From a virus: 38,246 nt of DNA. The position numbers were made by a program, and so were the translations under genes. Position 1 is the first letter of the stretch. Each line of letters starts with the position of its first letter. Below, piece after piece: positions 37,877 to 38,246 of this stretch. The notes below the pieces were generated by a model that saw nothing but the letters and a program-made list of their open reading frames with translations, was not told the origin of the DNA and ran no database searches. Location: the IMG/VR virus record IMGVR_UViG_3300030060_004054, positions 1 through 38,246 of that record, one strand, 5' to 3'.

Positions 37877-37924
37877 CTTTCATGGTTACTTTATTGAACG
37901 CCTACTTGAAGTCAAGTTTATTTA

Positions 37925-38146
37925 TTACCATAGTTGATTTTCTTCCTTTTCCAACCAATCAGATCCAGCAAACATCTGTTTTGCACTTCTAATCATAGCA
38001 TCTTCAGTATTTTGTAAACGAATCCGTTTACCTTCTTCATATGCTTCAACACATTGTTGACATTCATGTACTTCATCACAAGAACATGTTAATGATGGAT
38101 CAATGCTATATAACATAGCTTTATCCTTTGCTTCTTCATAAGTCAT
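37925..38146 (-). CDS. 73-aa Cys-containing acidic protein
   Basis: Helical: TYEEAKDKAMLYSIDPSLTC, then SCDEVHECQQCVEAYEEGK and MIRSAKQMFAGSDWLEKEE. Cys residues at about 20, 22, 28 and 31 could bind zinc (C-x-C ... C-x2-C). No recognised family. Its 3' side is the structured region. Confidence 0.6.
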   Translation of the reverse strand: MTYEEAKDKAMLYSIDPSLTCSCDEVHECQQCVEAYEEGKRIRLQNTEDAMIRSAKQMFAGSDWLEKEENQLW

Positions 38147-38246
38147 ATCATTTAATTTTAAGTAAGTTATTAATTCTTTGAGTTGCGGTTACTATGTCTC
38201 TTATCCTATAGAGAGAGAACATATAGACTATAAGTACACTATCAAC
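38147..38246. other. Right-edge non-coding stretch
   Basis: No gene start is visible besides that of 38146. CTATGTCTCT (38192-38201) and AGAGAGAACATATAG (38212-38226) pair imperfectly, giving a possible hairpin on either strand. The rest is AT-rich. The sequence ends here, so its upstream neighbour is unknown. Confidence 0.35.

Larger units (their letters stand above)
37527..37924. other. 398-base region without a convincing gene, rich in hairpins
   Basis: No frame longer than about 23 codons is present on the minus strand. Two near-identical plus-strand segments, TATACAGTTTACTCTG (37531-37546) and TATACAGTTCATTCTG (37858-37873), differ at 2 of 16 positions. The stretch holds at least six stem-loops (see the next entries). 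It follows the stop of the gene at 37925 on the transcribed strand. Confidence 0.6.

Noticed and set aside
37527-37924. Short frames of 19-23 codons on the minus strand
   Set aside because: Several exist, but none has a coupled start or a recognisable composition, and all fall in the predicted stems.
1-38246. Integrase, transposase or attachment repeats
   Set aside because: No protein with a tyrosine or serine recombinase or transposase motif and no long direct repeats were seen, so lysogeny cannot be inferred from this window.

Overview
The window is part of a tailed-phage genome (or prophage) of a marine Bacteroidetes, most likely a flavobacterium. The host inference rests on three things. 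The DNA is AT-rich and the genes have A-rich leaders without Shine-Dalgarno sequences. The best promoters match the Bacteroidetes form TTTG-N19-21-TAnnTTTG. One phage protein carries a C-terminal type IX secretion (T9SS) sorting domain together with 14 Cys/Asp-rich repeats typical of secreted marine Bacteroidetes proteins. I see no integrase, tRNA, CRISPR array or insertion sequence, and the terminase and capsid genes must lie outside the window.

Left edge (1-1356, minus): a class II, B12-dependent ribonucleotide reductase cut by the window edge. A divergent promoter region follows. From 1527 to 12323 every gene is on the plus strand. This block holds small beta-rich virion-like proteins, a lectin-fold fibre-like protein, coiled-coil membrane proteins, a 3-TM holin and small basic proteins. 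Inside it is a group of envelope-directed proteins: a signal-peptide thioredoxin-fold protein without CXXC, a 1000-residue T9SS cargo, a short lipoprotein and a putative outer-membrane beta-barrel. A terminator at about 12323-12350 closes the block.

From 12330 to 38146 almost everything is on the minus strand. Reading in transcription order from the right, there is a non-coding, hairpin-rich segment with small genes (36.7-38.2 kb), then an HTH protein, HNH protein, SF2 helicase, many tiny membrane peptides, a DnaA-like initiator and a DnaB-like helicase. Next come a Sak4-like ATPase with an SSB-like partner, a primase-like Toprim protein, a RusA-like resolvase, a VWA/metallopeptidase plus MoxR AAA+ pair with two unknown conserved partners, and a PD-(D/E)XK nuclease. 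The block ends with uracil-DNA glycosylase, family B DNA polymerase, a DUF932-like protein, a radical SAM protein and a MazG-like protein. One gene at 31223 runs against this block from its own host-type promoter.

Together the minus block is a nearly complete replication, recombination and repair set with its own initiator, helicase, primase, polymerase, SSB, resolvase and nucleotide supply. The plus block is late virion, lysis and envelope functions. The most unusual content is the phage-encoded T9SS cargo, several intergenic RNAs with strong predicted secondary structure (including an H-type pseudoknot at 27182-27261 and a closed multibranch fold at 37556-37697), the MoxR/VWA module, and the string of coupled membrane micropeptides. 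Function assignments are by eye from motifs; no database search was run.
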